Assembly (NCBI GenBank): GCA_013396655.1
Contig: WBMV01008585.1
Location: 303,554-367,553 of the forward strand
Source: Campylorhamphus procurvoides
Lineage: Eukaryota; Chordata; Aves; Passeriformes; Dendrocolaptidae
Direction of reading: 5' to 3'
Length of the DNA: 64,000 nt
The notes under the pieces are model-generated. The model was not told the DNA's origin. It made no database searches and saw nothing but the letters and a program-made list of their open reading frames with translations. The translations under genes were made by a program, and so were the position numbers. Numbering within the stretch: position 1 is the stretch's first letter; each line of letters begins with the position of its first letter. This document shows positions 11,001 to 23,879 of the stretch, one piece after another.

Positions 11001-14000
11001 TCTCTCCCTCCCACCCCGCCCCTCACGCTTATCAATACAGTTTGAAGAAGACTAAAGCTACACACCTCCCAACCCACAAAGGGGCGCCTACAATCACTTC
11101 TAATGTGTGCTATTTTTAAAAACATTAGTGTCTCTGGCTTTTAGAAGTCTGATTCTTAATTGAAGTTTAGTTCTAGGGGAAAGAACCAGAATTACACCGG
11201 ACCAGAATATCATCCATCTTGCCTACATCAACACTGCAAAAAAAAAAGGAAAACAACGGTAGGGCTTGTAACTAATAAAACAAAGAGCCATACTTCACAT
11301 TAGAATGACGAAGATACTTTTAATGCAAAGTAGCATTTTCTTATCTGACCACGTAACAACGCTAGAGGTGCAAGACCTTGCAGAAACCTGCATATAAGCC
11401 ATACAAAACTGCAAAAGATAGTGCCATCATTCAACAGAAATGCTAAACACCAATTGTTCACCATTAACTGCTTTAAGTCAGATTAAGCTCTTAGTCTAGA
11501 CAGCAGAAAGCTCAATAGTTTCTTTCAGTCATTATGCAGAGCCCAAACAAAGCTGGTATAGTGTATTAGGAACCTAAGACAAAAGTTGAACCTGATGCTG
11601 AACTAACACTTAAACAGCTAGTAAGTTCAGACGCTTTTTATAAAAAAATAAAAGCCAAATCAGCACTGATCTATGCAGCTGCTGTGCATCACTAGGTGAA
11701 AACGAAAGGGAGAGAGGAGAAAAAGCTGATGCTCAAAGTTTGTCAAGTTAGTGCCATAGTTTAGTCTGCCTAAGTGGCAAGGGATCAAAGTCTAACAAAA
11801 TACTACAGGAAAAAACCAAACATGGTCAATTTCTAACTGCTGTTGGTGACAGTCCTTAAGTCACAGAGCTTAAGTTATCTCAAAGAGGAAAAAAAACCTG
11901 TTAAAATGCTCTGATTATTTCAGTAAAGATAGACCTATAAAACTCATATGCCGTAGGATCACCCCATTTAAACTGTAAATCATATGGGACTTCTATTATT
12001 CTTCACATCCCGCAACCATTTTGAAAGGAAAGCACTAAGCCTTCATGCCTACCTTAAGCAGAAGCTTCAGGCAGTGTCCTGTGAAAAGCTAAGAACGACC
12101 CTAAAGCCAAGCTTCATATGCACAAAGTAGCAACAGTGTTCAATGTTATGACTAATCTGTGGCTGTGTTTGAAAAAGTGTCAGGCGTTCATCCAAAACAA
12201 TATTATTACTTATTCTGAGCAAGAGAGAAGTCTTAAAAATAAATCTTATTTCATAAATCATGAGAATTACCCCAAAATTAATACATGCATGTTTGTTGTA
12301 TAATAAATTGTTATCTCTCCATTTCAGAGAGGTGAAAATGTCTTTCCAAGTGACCTGCAAATGACAATGTCAGCTTAAGAGACAATAGCCAAAATAACAC
12401 TAACTTGCCAGCAAAGCCAGCTTGCAAGTCAGGAAGTACACATAACACCACAATCACCACAGGAAAGTATTCAGTCTATTAAGGCTCATCATCACATAAA
12501 TCATGAAACACCAAAGGTTGCTGGCAAATGGATTTACAGAAATTCCGCAGAAAAAAATAAGATATAAGTTTACAGCTTCAAATGGTAATCTCTCACTAAG
12601 AATGAGAAGCTCAGGCAGAAAGAGCCAGTCATACTGCACAAAGCAGCTACTGCTTGAGGTTTTATAACAAGCCAGACAGATAGTACTTAAAGCCCATCTA
12701 AAAGCTGCAGCTATCCTCAAGGAATTTTGATTACTCCGACAGTAACTCCTTTCTAATTAAGAGTATTTCATCTCCAAGCTTCCTTCCTTCCTCCAAGCTT
12801 CCTTCCTTCTTGAAAATATTTATGAGGCTCAAAAAACCACCAAACACCTCTAAGAGAAGTACTTGAAAATATTACAGAACATTCATTGTATGAAAAGAAT
12901 ATTCTGAAATTACTTTCCATATTTAAAATCTATGTGAAAAGTATTATCTCTATCTCTTTCACCATATAGGTAAGGATTCTCTCTATACTACCCATTCCTT
13001 GGCCTCTAGAAGGAGGCTTCTCCCTACTTCAGGGGTTTAAGTATAGCACTCAGAATAAAAAATAAAGAGAAAAAAAGAACACAAAAAAGGAACACTAACA
13101 TTACTGAGAAACCTAATTAGACAAACCAAATATTTGCTTGCAATAATTAAGTTCTTTCTGGTATCGTCTTAAACCTGTAAATTACTTTCTCTGAAATACT
13201 TCAGAATTTTTTCACAGCTAGTGAGTAGCTTTAGTACAAAAATCAAATTAATTTATACAAAATAATGTTTTAGCATTCCATGTACTCATGTTGAAGTCAA
13301 AACTTCAAGAGACTCATCACCAGCAATGCTGGTTGTCTAATTTAGACAGTTCTTACTAATAAAAGAATCGTTATAAATAAAATGGTCAAGTTTATTTATT
13401 TTCATATAATTGTTCCAGTGCTAATCCTCCATAGAAGCTGCATGGGAAACAGTGTATCTCCATTTTGTATACTCACTTATGCATCTTTGCCCCCAAGCCA
13501 AAAATATTTATGTCTTGGCTTTACTTCAAGTGATCATATTTCTGGACAAATAAACAAGATCCAAATAATTACTTTTAATGCTCTACTTCAAGAAAGTAAT
13601 CTCAAATTTTCATCATCTACCCTTACATTCTTATAGTGATACACCAACATAGAGATTAAAAATCTGTTGAGTTCAGAAGTTACATGCTGTCAAGAGATAC
13701 ATTTTACATAATTATTCCTCTGAAATTAACAGCATATAAGAAGAGAAATTTTACATTTTTATAGAAAAGAGCGTGAAAGAAAAAAGACCATTAACTACCT
13801 GAAGTATCCAACCTCTTCACACTGGGGACTCTCTTTCCACCCTCCCCACTCCCAAGTGATTGGACCGATCACTAAGGACAAAACTGTAATTCCACATAAT
13901 TTTGCTCCCAGGTTTCTCCTTCAGAAACTCCTCAGAAGTAACATGAAGCCACCAGCTGGCAAAACCCTAGTCAGCCTAAAACAAGAATAAAAACTGAGAC

Positions 14001-14090
14001 TGGGATTTATTCTCCTCTGCACTGCCAACAGACTTGGCAGACCGCTTTCCTTTGTGCCTCAGTTTCGTCATCGGAGAGAAGAAAACAGTG
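8022..14090 (-). other. IL6ST: IL6ST 5' intron region
   Basis: About 6 kb between the CpG island and the signal-peptide exon. AT-rich, no CR1 copy recognised and no supported coding sequence. A small direct duplication of an 18-bp pyrimidine-rich unit (ccaagcttccttccttcct) lies at about 12774-12810. A further untranslated exon could lie here but cannot be identified from sequence alone. Confidence 0.6.
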
Positions 14091-14480
14091 ACGCCGATCT
14101 TCTCTAGGGAAAGCAGGACAGCCCCACTCCAGGGGTGGCTGGAGCTCCGGAGCACACTGAAAGCTACCAGACGACCCAGCTCGGCCACGGCACCCGCTCC
14201 TCCGTAATTCCTCACGGAATCCCCTCCAGCAGCTGGACCAGCTGCAAGAGCAAGCGTGCAAAGTCCTCTTTCAAGGCCAGCAGCTTTCTACCTTTTTACC
14301 TACAGGCAGAAGAGCTGTGGTGAAGGCAACAGAACGCAAACCTTTCATCAAGNTCAAGGGACTGCCCGCCGATAGCGCGGACGAGCTTATCAGCGAGCCG
14401 GGCGCGCCCGGGAGACGATGGAGCGTGTCGGGGGCTGTGTCAGTGCGGGGGCCGGCACCGACCACGGCGGAGCACCGGGA

Positions 14481-14555
14481 GCACACGGAGAGCCAGCCCC
14501 GGCTCTGCCCCTCCGGCCCCGGGGGCACACGCAGAGCCAGCCCCGGCTCTGCCCC
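14481..14555. repeat. 44-bp GC-rich tandem repeat beside the gap
   Basis: A 31-base core beginning gcacacg and containing gagccagccccggctctgcc occurs at 14481-14511 and again at 14525-14555 with one difference. The period is 44. The array runs towards the gap, which may hide more copies. Confidence 0.85.
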
Positions 14556-14589
14556 GGGGGGCCCCGCACGGAGCGGCCCCGGGCGAGGC

Positions 14590-14639
14590 NNNNNNNNNNN
14601 NNNNNNNNNNNNNNNNNNNNNNNNNNNNNNNNNNNNNNN
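14590..14639. other. Assembly gap, 50 N
   Basis: Exactly 50 N inside the CpG island; the round number suggests a placeholder length. A single undetermined base also occurs at 14353. Translated frames running across these positions are meaningless. Confidence 0.99.
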
Positions 14640-14728
14640 GACGTACACCAAAGGGGCGGGGCCTCGGGGGAAGGGCTTCCCGTAAGGCGGCGGGAGGGGC
14701 TGGGGGCGGCCGGGGGCGGTGAGAGTGT

Positions 14729-15050
14729 TACTGTGCCTGTCACTGTCATTGTCCGTGTCTCTGTCACTGCCCCTGTCACTGTCCGTGTCAGTGTCATTGT
14801 CACTGCCCCTGTCATTGTCACTGCCCCTGTCATTGTCACTGTCCATGTCATTGTCCCTCTCCCTGTCTGTGTCCCTGTCCCTGCCCCTCTCTGTGTCCCT
14901 GTCCTTGTCCATGGCCGTGTCTGTCCCTGCCCCTCTCTGTGTCCGTGCCCGTGTCCCTGTCCCTCTCCGTGTCCGTGTCACTGTCCCTGTCTTTGTCCCT
15001 GTCTGTGTCCCATGTTCCTTTCCGTGTCCCCCTTCCATGTCCATGTCTCT
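14729..15050. repeat. Degenerate hexamer minisatellite upstream of IL6ST
   Basis: About 320 bp of GTCNNT/GTCCCT-type hexamers on the + strand with higher-order units, for example gtcattgtcactgcccct (18 bp) repeated at about 14792-14845 and a ccctgtccctgcccctctct-type unit further on. Because the period is a multiple of three, all + frames and at least two minus frames stay open. The frames of 120-257 residues here (Leu/Ser/Val-rich on +, Asp/Arg/Thr-rich on minus) are by-products, not genes. Confidence 0.9.
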
Positions 15051-15059
15051 AGGTTCCCT

Positions 15060-18000
15060 CCATAGTTATTCTTGCACATTTCTTTATTGAATAACCCTGA
15101 AAAAATGACTTTTGTAAATCAGACACAGTCATGTACTCTTTGTTCCAGATTAATTCCAGTTCACAAGTGAGAAGGAACATGTTCCAGTGCCACGCCACAA
15201 ACTGTGGTGGTGCTGAGAGTGTTAAAGGAGGCTGTTTCTAATCAGGAAAGTACCAGACATCACTGATGCATGCCCAAGTTGCTTCCCGCCGTACACTTCA
15301 GGCTTTTGCCCATTGACTTCTTAGATTATCTTTGGGCTTGAGTAGGATATGAGCTATATTACATTTTTAGTACCATCTTTAGAGCAGTGGGCAGATTTGC
15401 TAGACAAATAGCAAATATGTAGTTCAATATCCTGTTTGAAACACTGGCATGAACTGCTAACGAGACAGTTAAGAATTTTGGAGAAACATAGTGGAAGATA
15501 ACCTCTTTCTCATGTATTTAGTACCAGTCTCTGATTATGTTTGGTTTACTTTCTGAGATGACTGAATACCCCCAATAAAAATTTATTGCTAACTCTGAGC
15601 ATGTTCTATGTTTTCTATACAACAAAGTAAAGCTGGATGTCATTTAGTTCCTCTGCTTTCCTCAAGACAAAATTGTCTATACTTAAATAATTTCTGATAG
15701 GTATTTATCTAACCTGCAGATTAATTTCTTACTCTCTGTCCCTGTTCACAGCTGATGCTCTTCCTAGTGACCTTAGATACTCAGGATACTGCTGTTTCTC
15801 CCATTGATGGTCTTTGCGTTCAGTAGTCTTAGTCCTTTCCATTTTCTCCTGCAGGGTTTTTCGTGTTCAAGGCTTTCTTAGTGTATCAGAACAACCAACA
15901 TCTGGAGAATAAGTCTCACATTATTTTCATTATGAGAAAAGCATTACAGTTGGTCACTTTTGCTTTCTCTCCAGATTGTGGTTGTTTTGTTTGTGTTTTG
16001 TTGATGCAGGATTATAGTTTGAGATTCTACACATAAAAGTACTTTTTGATTGTATAATTGGTAGATTTCAGTCTGTATGAATATGTCTGCCTCAGCACCC
16101 TCAAAAATAGCTATTTGGCAACAAATGTTTAAGTGGAACCAGGCGCTAACTAGAGGGACTGAAAAAATAATGTTTTTTTATTCTTCTTGTAGCATGTCTT
16201 CTGTGTCTTGTAAGATCACTTGAGTTCTGCTGCTAAATAGACATTCCAGAAGGAGAAGCTTCATTCTCCCCGCTCACCCAGCCAACCGAAAGCCTCTTGT
16301 GACATTCTTATTCTGAAATCCTATAGCCTGAAGCGATTCCTGGTATATTGCCAGAACTTGTAGAACAACCTCCCCCACCACCACCCCCACTCTCCTTCAA
16401 AACCGATTCCGTGTCAGGCTTCACTTACATATGGCATGTATTGTAACTCTTCAAATAAGCAAGAGCTCTTGTATTTCACAGGCTATTTATGACCTCAATG
16501 TAAAACTATTTACACATACCCAAAGTTGCACAGAAAATTATTTGTTTGCAACTGTACTTATTATTTTTCTTCATTGGCAGAAAATATAATTTATTTAGTA
16601 ACAATTTAATTCCCAAAAATTTGACTGTTCTTAGATATTAGGCATTTTCTGTTGCAAGAGGGTAAAAAGTATTATTGCAACTGCCACTTGATACAATCAG
16701 GACACTTGGGATCCTTGATAAAGAAAAGAATTAAGCCCTTCAAGCATGTTGTGAAGTGCCTTTTCTGCACATGGACCATTTCCTGAGAGATCCTTTAGTT
16801 TGATTTTCTGCTTTATAATCTTCTCTACTGAAACACATTATACAGCTTTATACTGTACTATATGGGCAGCATAGTACAGATATATAGATAATATGAACAC
16901 CAGTAATTTAAAGATTCAAATACCCAGAGAAATGCAAAATTCTGGCCACATTTTAAAATGTTCCCTCAAGTTAGCATTTTAATCTGCACGTTGGATGAAG
17001 CATTACAGGAAATGTTTAGCCTGTATGTTTAATGAATGTTTACTCATATAATCCCTAAATATATGAGGCAAGAATCAAAGGAAGTTAATTAGCAGGAATT
17101 GGAAGGTCTTTGAGATGAATTACTTATCTACTTATTTAGCCTGCAGTTTGTGTTCCAACACAGTGTTCAGATCAGGGCTATATAGGATATTTCCAAGGTC
17201 CCATGATCCACAACTAGGATGTAAGTAGGTGGAGCTTACCTTCACATCATCTGGTTTTTCAGCCTCAGGAAGAGGATAGCTTGGAAACGAGAAGATGGGC
17301 AGTCACACATGAAATACATTTAGTGATTGGCGGAGGTTTCTGGGTAGCTGCTCAACTGTAGGAGCAGAGATATTTTTAGAGATGCTGTTAGAGATTGCCA
17401 AGGAACAAACTTCTACAGCTCTTTATGGGTATTTGAAGCAGTTTTGTAACAAGCTGTGACAAAGTTTGCAGTCAGTGCAAAGTCTACTGAATCCTGCAAG
17501 AGATAATGCTACAGAGAGGAAAAGATATTTTTGGAGATTATTATTATCTTGGTATAAGGACATGAAGCATCCTATAGATGCATTAGGGATATGAAAAGAT
17601 TCTTCAGTTTGAATACATGTGAGTTTTTTTAGGAGATGGGTCACTGTTGGGAAAGATTTTTGAAGTAAGGGAGAAACTGAACAACAAGACCCTTCAATGG
17701 CAATGTTCTGACCCATGGCCAGTCAAAGACATTTTCTGTGAGGTAGTTGAATCACTATATGGACCTATTTGCCTGTGGGGTTCAGTGAAACATCCAAACC
17801 TCCTGCTGAAGTGATGGTGTTATCTCAGCTCGTATCCCTCTCCTAAACTTGAACTTAGGATCTCCAATATCTGACATTCCAGAATGTGAAGAGGAGTCAC
17901 TTTTTTTTCCTCTGAGAGTGGAGAGAACTAGTCCTTTAGCCTCAGTGGTCAGAAGAGTAGCAGACTTGTGTTGAAGACATAGTCTTGTAGATAATGAAGT

Positions 18001-21000
18001 CATGATAAAGTCCTCTGAAAGAGCAGGGAAGAGGCAGGCTGGAAGGCAGCGGCAAGGCAAAAAATGGCTGATGTAACTGCTGGAAATGATTTAGTGATGG
18101 TTACAGCATTTCACAGCCCTACAATTTACCCCATGTGAGCTTCTCAGGGGCAGCAAAAATAATCTTGGTAATTCAATACTTCTTTTTAAGGGAGTTGGGG
18201 GTATATTTCTTTCCCTCAAGAGCAAGTGTTTGTCACTTTCTGACAAAGGGGTAAAGTTCACTGATCCACAAGCAGCCATTATTGTAAATGAACAAATATG
18301 TACAAGTTGAGACTTGATGGCATCTGTTTCATAGGGAATGAATGATGCATATGGCAAGAGGACAGTCCTCATTCCTTGGCATCACTATGGCCTGTAGGTT
18401 GCTAAAATCTGAGGCTCTGGACGAGATCTTGCAAAATTCAGTCAGGGTCTGTAGAGTTGCAGCTAGGTTTCAGAACTTCAAGAAAATGCTGTCATCACTG
18501 GAAAAAGTTAGGAATGGGGATAGTTGACTCCTCCACATGTGATATGCTTGACAGGAAAGCTTTGGGTTGTTGAAGAGGTCTTGACCCAATTCTTTTGTTA
18601 TTTTTGTTCAGGAATAGGAATGGTAACACCATAAAGCTGCAGCAGGGCACATGGAATAGGAAGGACATTGGTTATAGCCCAGGTTAAATTAATGACACAT
18701 CTAACAGAGTACTGTGGAACCTAGCAATCTGCATGCTTTTCTGGAGTGGAAATCATACAGCTAATGCAATTTTAGACCTATGCTGTCAACTTTGAATGAT
18801 GGAACATGTTGCTAAGGTTGCTTTTATTTTTCCTCAAAAGAGAGTGGGCAGGACAATCAGAAAAAAAGGAGTCTGGCCTTCTTGGTAAACAAGACCAAAA
18901 GTGAGACCAGAAATAGGAAAACAAATACAAAATTTCAGCGAAGATAAAAATACTGTAAATGATTAAAGTAATCACACATAGCAAATAGTTAAGTCAGAAT
19001 GAGCAATACAGTTGACTGCAAAGAAGTGCTGATTCAGAGCTGGGATGAGGTGAAGGGGTTATGACATACTGCAATCACTTACGCCACACATGTGAGCTGC
19101 CCATGAATTTAGTATGTTTTTGCCAGCTACTAGAGCTAAAATGCCTTTGGAGTGATTCTGCACACACAGCTCAGACTGAGCATAGATGTGTCCTTGCATA
19201 AAAGCTTAAGGCAGAACTCTTGGACATGGGCAAGAAGATGCAGTCTGGAATAGAATGAGATGATTAAAACGAAGAGGAAGATGTTTTCAGAATGAGTGGA
19301 AGTGTCTTTCTTACTTGGCCACAAAGATTTTCACGATCAGTATACCCAAGAAAAAATATGCCTGAAAACTTTGGTCCTTTTTTGACAAAGTAATCTAGTA
19401 TTTGGACAAAATAAAGTCACGTGTGAAGAACAACTGAGCTGGGCCTGACTATTGGGCTGACAGAAGGGATAGTAACAATAGAAAAAGACCTTCTGAAACC
19501 AAGGCTATGATTCAGTCTCCACTGTTATGGAAAGCCAATCTGTGTTATATAGATGTAACTGTGAATTCCTTTCTGATATTGGCCTCTGAAAATACACGTA
19601 AGTGGCACTTCCTGGCCTTTCCAGTGGGTGAGGGAACAGTTCTAGTCAGGCACATTATCACTGGCCATGGTTATTCAGGCCTTCCCTTGTGTTTTGGGCA
19701 GGCTATAACAAGGCTCTAGTTTGCGCAGAACATCACATAACATGCCTCTTCATGTTGTATGATAACTGGCATACAAGGTGCAGAATTACAAGTGGAGCTA
19801 GTGGTCTTGGTCCTCAACTGCAGAGTGCAGCAGGTGCAGCACAGGTGGTGCCTGACTCCACACTCCATGCTGTAGTTGCTCCAGTGAGCAGTGGAATCTC
19901 CAGACTAAAGCTAAAATTTGTCTGTGTGAGGGCTGATCTTAGTGGCATGACTAAACACAAAGAATGTGTATGAGTTAAGCTGTTGCTATGGTTGGAAATG
20001 TTGGCTTTCTGACACAGCTTGTAACTTCACAGTATAGACATATTGAGGAAACTGTCTATGGAGCTTACAGACAGGAAATACACTACAGGCAAACTACTGA
20101 CAAGTCCTTTTTGTAATTTTCCCTGCTATACCTACTGTTCCACTTTATACCACTGAAATCAATACAGTGAAATACTACTTGGTTGCCTGGAAGAGACCTC
20201 TCAGCAACTATATATAGATATTTTCTTTAAAGTGACATGTTTTAAAAAAAGGGTCTTGACAGCTTTGTATTTGAAGTGTTCTGCTTGAACTGTTAGAGAA
20301 CACAAAATGTCAGAGCCTGTTGCTACAGGTAAAGGCTGTGGAATTATGTGGAGGTACATTCTCATCAGTAAAACTGAAACCAAGTTAATATTAGAGAACC
20401 CCTCAGTGACTGGTGATGTTCCGATCAGTTAAGGCATTACATAGTAAAATTTATTAAGTTCTGAGTATTTTACTGATAATATCACCAAACCTGAGTGCAT
20501 TTGGGAGAAAGAGCAACCCCTTCATATGATGGAGGAATGAAGACTTGAGAAGAGAAACAATTGAAAAACCAGTGACAAAACTCAACACGCAGGATATATT
20601 TGTGTGTAAATATGTAACTAAGAGATGCAAAAAGGAATACAGGAATTAAGGACTTTGTACTTGTAATTGCATAGAGAATGAAGTAAGCCACAGAATGTAA
20701 GAGAACAAAGGGGAATATTGGTTTTCGGTAACAATTTCTCATTGCTAAGAGGTGGTAGACTGTGGTATATCTTCCATCAGCTACAAGTCTAAATAGTTTA
20801 CATCTGGAGTGAAAAACTATCTAGGAAACTTATGCATTCACTAGGACATGGAAAAAACAATAATGATTTTTATTAGCCAGTTCCAGCTGCAACTTTATAC
20901 CTGGTACAAAGATATGGATGAAGATCTTTGTCCCATATATTTCATTACCTTTGAGGATCTACTTTGCATTTTTCATTTCTGGTCTTGCTGATCTATTTTT

Positions 21001-23330
21001 TTCTTCAACTATTTTACCATTTATTTACCATTCTTTGCCATTTATTAACAGTTCTTCCTTTCTTTTATTTCCTCATGCTCTTTTTCTCCTTTGTCTTTGC
21101 CAACCTTACCTTTATATATTTTCCTGTTTTCTCTGCTCCCTTTACCATTACCTTAAATACAGCTGTTGTATTTACAACTTTCCCAGCACCAGTCTGTCAA
21201 AATAGTTCCTTTTAAGAGTTATCTTAGGGAAAAGATTGGCTAACCTATATAACATGGAATTCTGCCATTTCAAAATTATTCAGAGTTCCTTTTCCTCTTA
21301 TCTCACCACATGCAAAACAAGTGTTTTGCAGTCAGAATTTAGCCAACAAAAATGATGGTGGTCATGCATAAAGCATAGTGAAATCAATCCCAGTTTCTCA
21401 GTACTGAAACTCCTGCATGGTGTCAATAGCAGTGAAAGCTTGCTTTAAGAGATAAGCTAGACACATATGAATCATGGCCTGAGAGCATCTTCCACACTGA
21501 GCTGCAAGGCATCATCTTTAGAGCCCAGGTCCCAGTACAGAAACTGTCATTGTTATTTGAAATTCTGGTAAGAATATTTGTAAGCAAGCTTTAACTTCCA
21601 AGAACAGAATTCTGGAGGTTTTGTGATTTCTATTGGTTTTGTTGCAGCACACAGATTTTCCCACCCTGGAGTAGCAACACTTTGTCTTGCTCATGTATAA
21701 ATGTATAAAGAAAACGGCAGACCAACCTTAGTGATAAAGAATCTAACATACAAACCAAACCATTATCACAGTCAGAGACTAATGCTCCCTCATTCTTTCC
21801 TGTCTCTTTTCTTTTGCCCTTACATTCTTGTGTCATCTAAGCCACTTGTCATTCAGTCTGTAAAGGTTGACTTGAATATATTTTGTCTATAGTTAATTAA
21901 GTAGTGGGAGAATCCTCTTGGAGGGATCTGCATACTCAAGATCAGGTTCAAGCCAATATCAATATATCCTAAAAGATATAAACTGCTCCTGTTCATATTT
22001 CAGTGCCTTTTCTGAATAGATGCCTTATCAAACAAGTTGCTAGTACTTGTTATTGCTTGAATTTTATTATATGACTGTCTGTGACAATACCAACTAAAAA
22101 AATAATTCATTCACCAATGATACTTTGTTGAACAAGAGGCATTAACATTTTCACTATCCTAATATTTTATAAGCCTTAGCAATGTGAATAAATGTATTTC
22201 AGAAATGCTTATAAATCCTTTTGTCACTCATTATTGTCTGATAAGCTCAATTCAGAAGGAGTCATTAACAAATGACTTTTAATGCCTTGGATTTGATGAA
22301 AATTTCTGAGATTATGTTGGCGTTCTCCTGGTAGTTTTCTCTAGGCAGTTCCATACTGTATATTACAGCAATAATACATGTAGGTTCTTTTAAATGAAAT
22401 GTTTGAAAAACATTGGTGTGAAGTTGGATAATCTCATATTTGGATGTTTTGTGAGTGCACTGTTCTCCCATGACCTGATGGTGGATAATATGAGCTTTGA
22501 GAGGAGGGTAGAGCCACGGTGCCTCCAGAGTTTGCTTTGTAAATTATTTACTAAATTATTTTAGAATTCTATGGTAATCAAAACCGTATCACTCATGATT
22601 GGGCTATCAGGCCATGTACTGTCCAATGTGTTTACTATTTACAGAATCACTGGAATATACTCAACATATCTTCTTGAATTCTTTTTTAATGTTACATTTA
22701 TGCCTGCCTACCTTATTACAAGTTTCATTGTATGTCATTGATAATATGCATATTTTATAGAGACCTAGATGACCATTAATGCCTGGAAATAAAGCAATAC
22801 ATTCACAATAAACAACCGTGTCCTTTGGACCGGTTCCATATTTAGTGTAAAAATGCATTCCATATCTCATTTTGAAACCAGCTTTCCTGTAGTGCCTTTG
22901 TATTACCACTCCTAGTGCTGGGAAAGCTTTTCAAATGTTGTGTAAGCTATGGTCTGAAGTTGCTTTGCAGATTGTTTGTAGCTCAGGGTTTTTTAGAACA
23001 TCCAGTGTTTTCAGGAACGATCTGGTAGTTGCCGTCTCTTTGCTCTCCTTCAGCATTTCAAGTGTCAAGCTATCCTTTTCCTTCCTTGTTTTCCTTTAGA
23101 GCTTCTTGCTCCACTGCATTTCTTTCCCCTGACTTTTGTACCTGGATTTACTTAGTGTTGTCCAGGGCATCTCTCACCATCAGGAGGCATATTTGGTTGA
23201 GTGGGTTGTTATCACAGCCTGTGATCTCTGGAAACCCTTGCTACTGACAGAAGTACTACAGCAGATACAGAGAGGGAAGAAAAGGAAGCTGTGATTAATA
23301 AACTGCTGGTCTCAGTGCCCAGGTTAGGAC
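15060..23330. other. Intergenic DNA, no supported gene
   Basis: Start of the intergenic interval between the IL6ST promoter and the ANKRD55 3' end. Many short open frames but none with recognisable domains. The stretch 17.3-18.5 kb is somewhat less AT-rich, with stacked minus-strand frames of 92-97 residues that I could not assign. No CR1 copy was recognised. Confidence 0.7.
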
Positions 23331-23336
23331 TTGATG

Positions 23337-23866
23337 GTGGCTGTACTCGGCACTGGTGAGGCCATACCTCGAATCTTGTTTCCATTTCCTGGCCCCTCAC
23401 TACAAGAAAGACATTGAGATAATGGAGCATGTCCAGAGAAGGGCAACAGAGCTGGGGAAGGGATTGAAGACTAATTCATATGACAATTTGTTGAGGGATC
23501 TGGAGACTGGAAAAGGGGAGGCTCAGAGCTGACCTTATCACTCTCTAAAATGGAAAGGAGGTTGTAGCCAGGTGCAGGTTGGTTTTCCAGGCAACAAGTG
23601 ACAGGGCAAGAGGAAATGCCTCAAGCTGAACCAGGGGAGGTTCAGATTGGACATCATGAAGAAGTTCTTCAAGGAAAGGATTGTTAAACAGTGGAATAGG
23701 ATCCCAAGGGAGGTGGTTGGAGTCACCATCCCTGGAAATGTTCAAGAAACAGTTGGATGTGGCACTTTGTACCATGTTCTAATTGACAAGTTGGAGATCA
23801 TTCAAAGGTTGGACTTGATAATCTTGGAGATCTTTTCCAACCTAAGTGATTCTGTGATTCCATGAA
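23337..23866 (+). mobile_element. CR1 LINE fragment, 3' part
   Basis: Sense CR1 on +: ggtgaggccatacctcgaat, gagaagggcaacagagctgg, gaggctcagagctgacctta, agattggacatcatgaagaa, ttcttcaaggaaagg, ggatcccaagggaggtggtt, then the 3' end tcttttccaacctaagtgat followed by tctgtgattccatg. Diverged and 5' truncated. Open frames inside are remnants only. Confidence 0.93.
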
Positions 23867-23879
23867 ACTATTACCTCAC

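Larger units (their letters stand above)
14090..14728 (-). promoter_or_regulatory. IL6ST: CpG island, probable IL6ST promoter and 5'UTR exon
   Basis: Sharp rise in G+C and CpG against AT-rich flanks, about 6 kb upstream of the IL6ST start-codon exon. GC boxes are seen at 14653-14662 (ggggcggggc) and in the run at 14696-14720. No TATA box is evident, as is usual for a CpG-island promoter. A possible donor on the minus strand is CTGTAG|gtaaaa at 14300/14299, which would end a non-coding first exon, but it is weak. The + strand also has gtgaga at 14719, so bidirectional transcription is possible. The transcription start cannot be placed, partly because of the assembly gap. Confidence 0.7.

Noticed and set aside
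14271..15090. Open frames of 120-257 codons on both strands across the CpG island and minisatellite
   Set aside because: They run through the N gap and a hexamer repeat that cannot produce stops in most frames; composition is pure repeat translation (Asp/Arg or Leu/Ser/Val).
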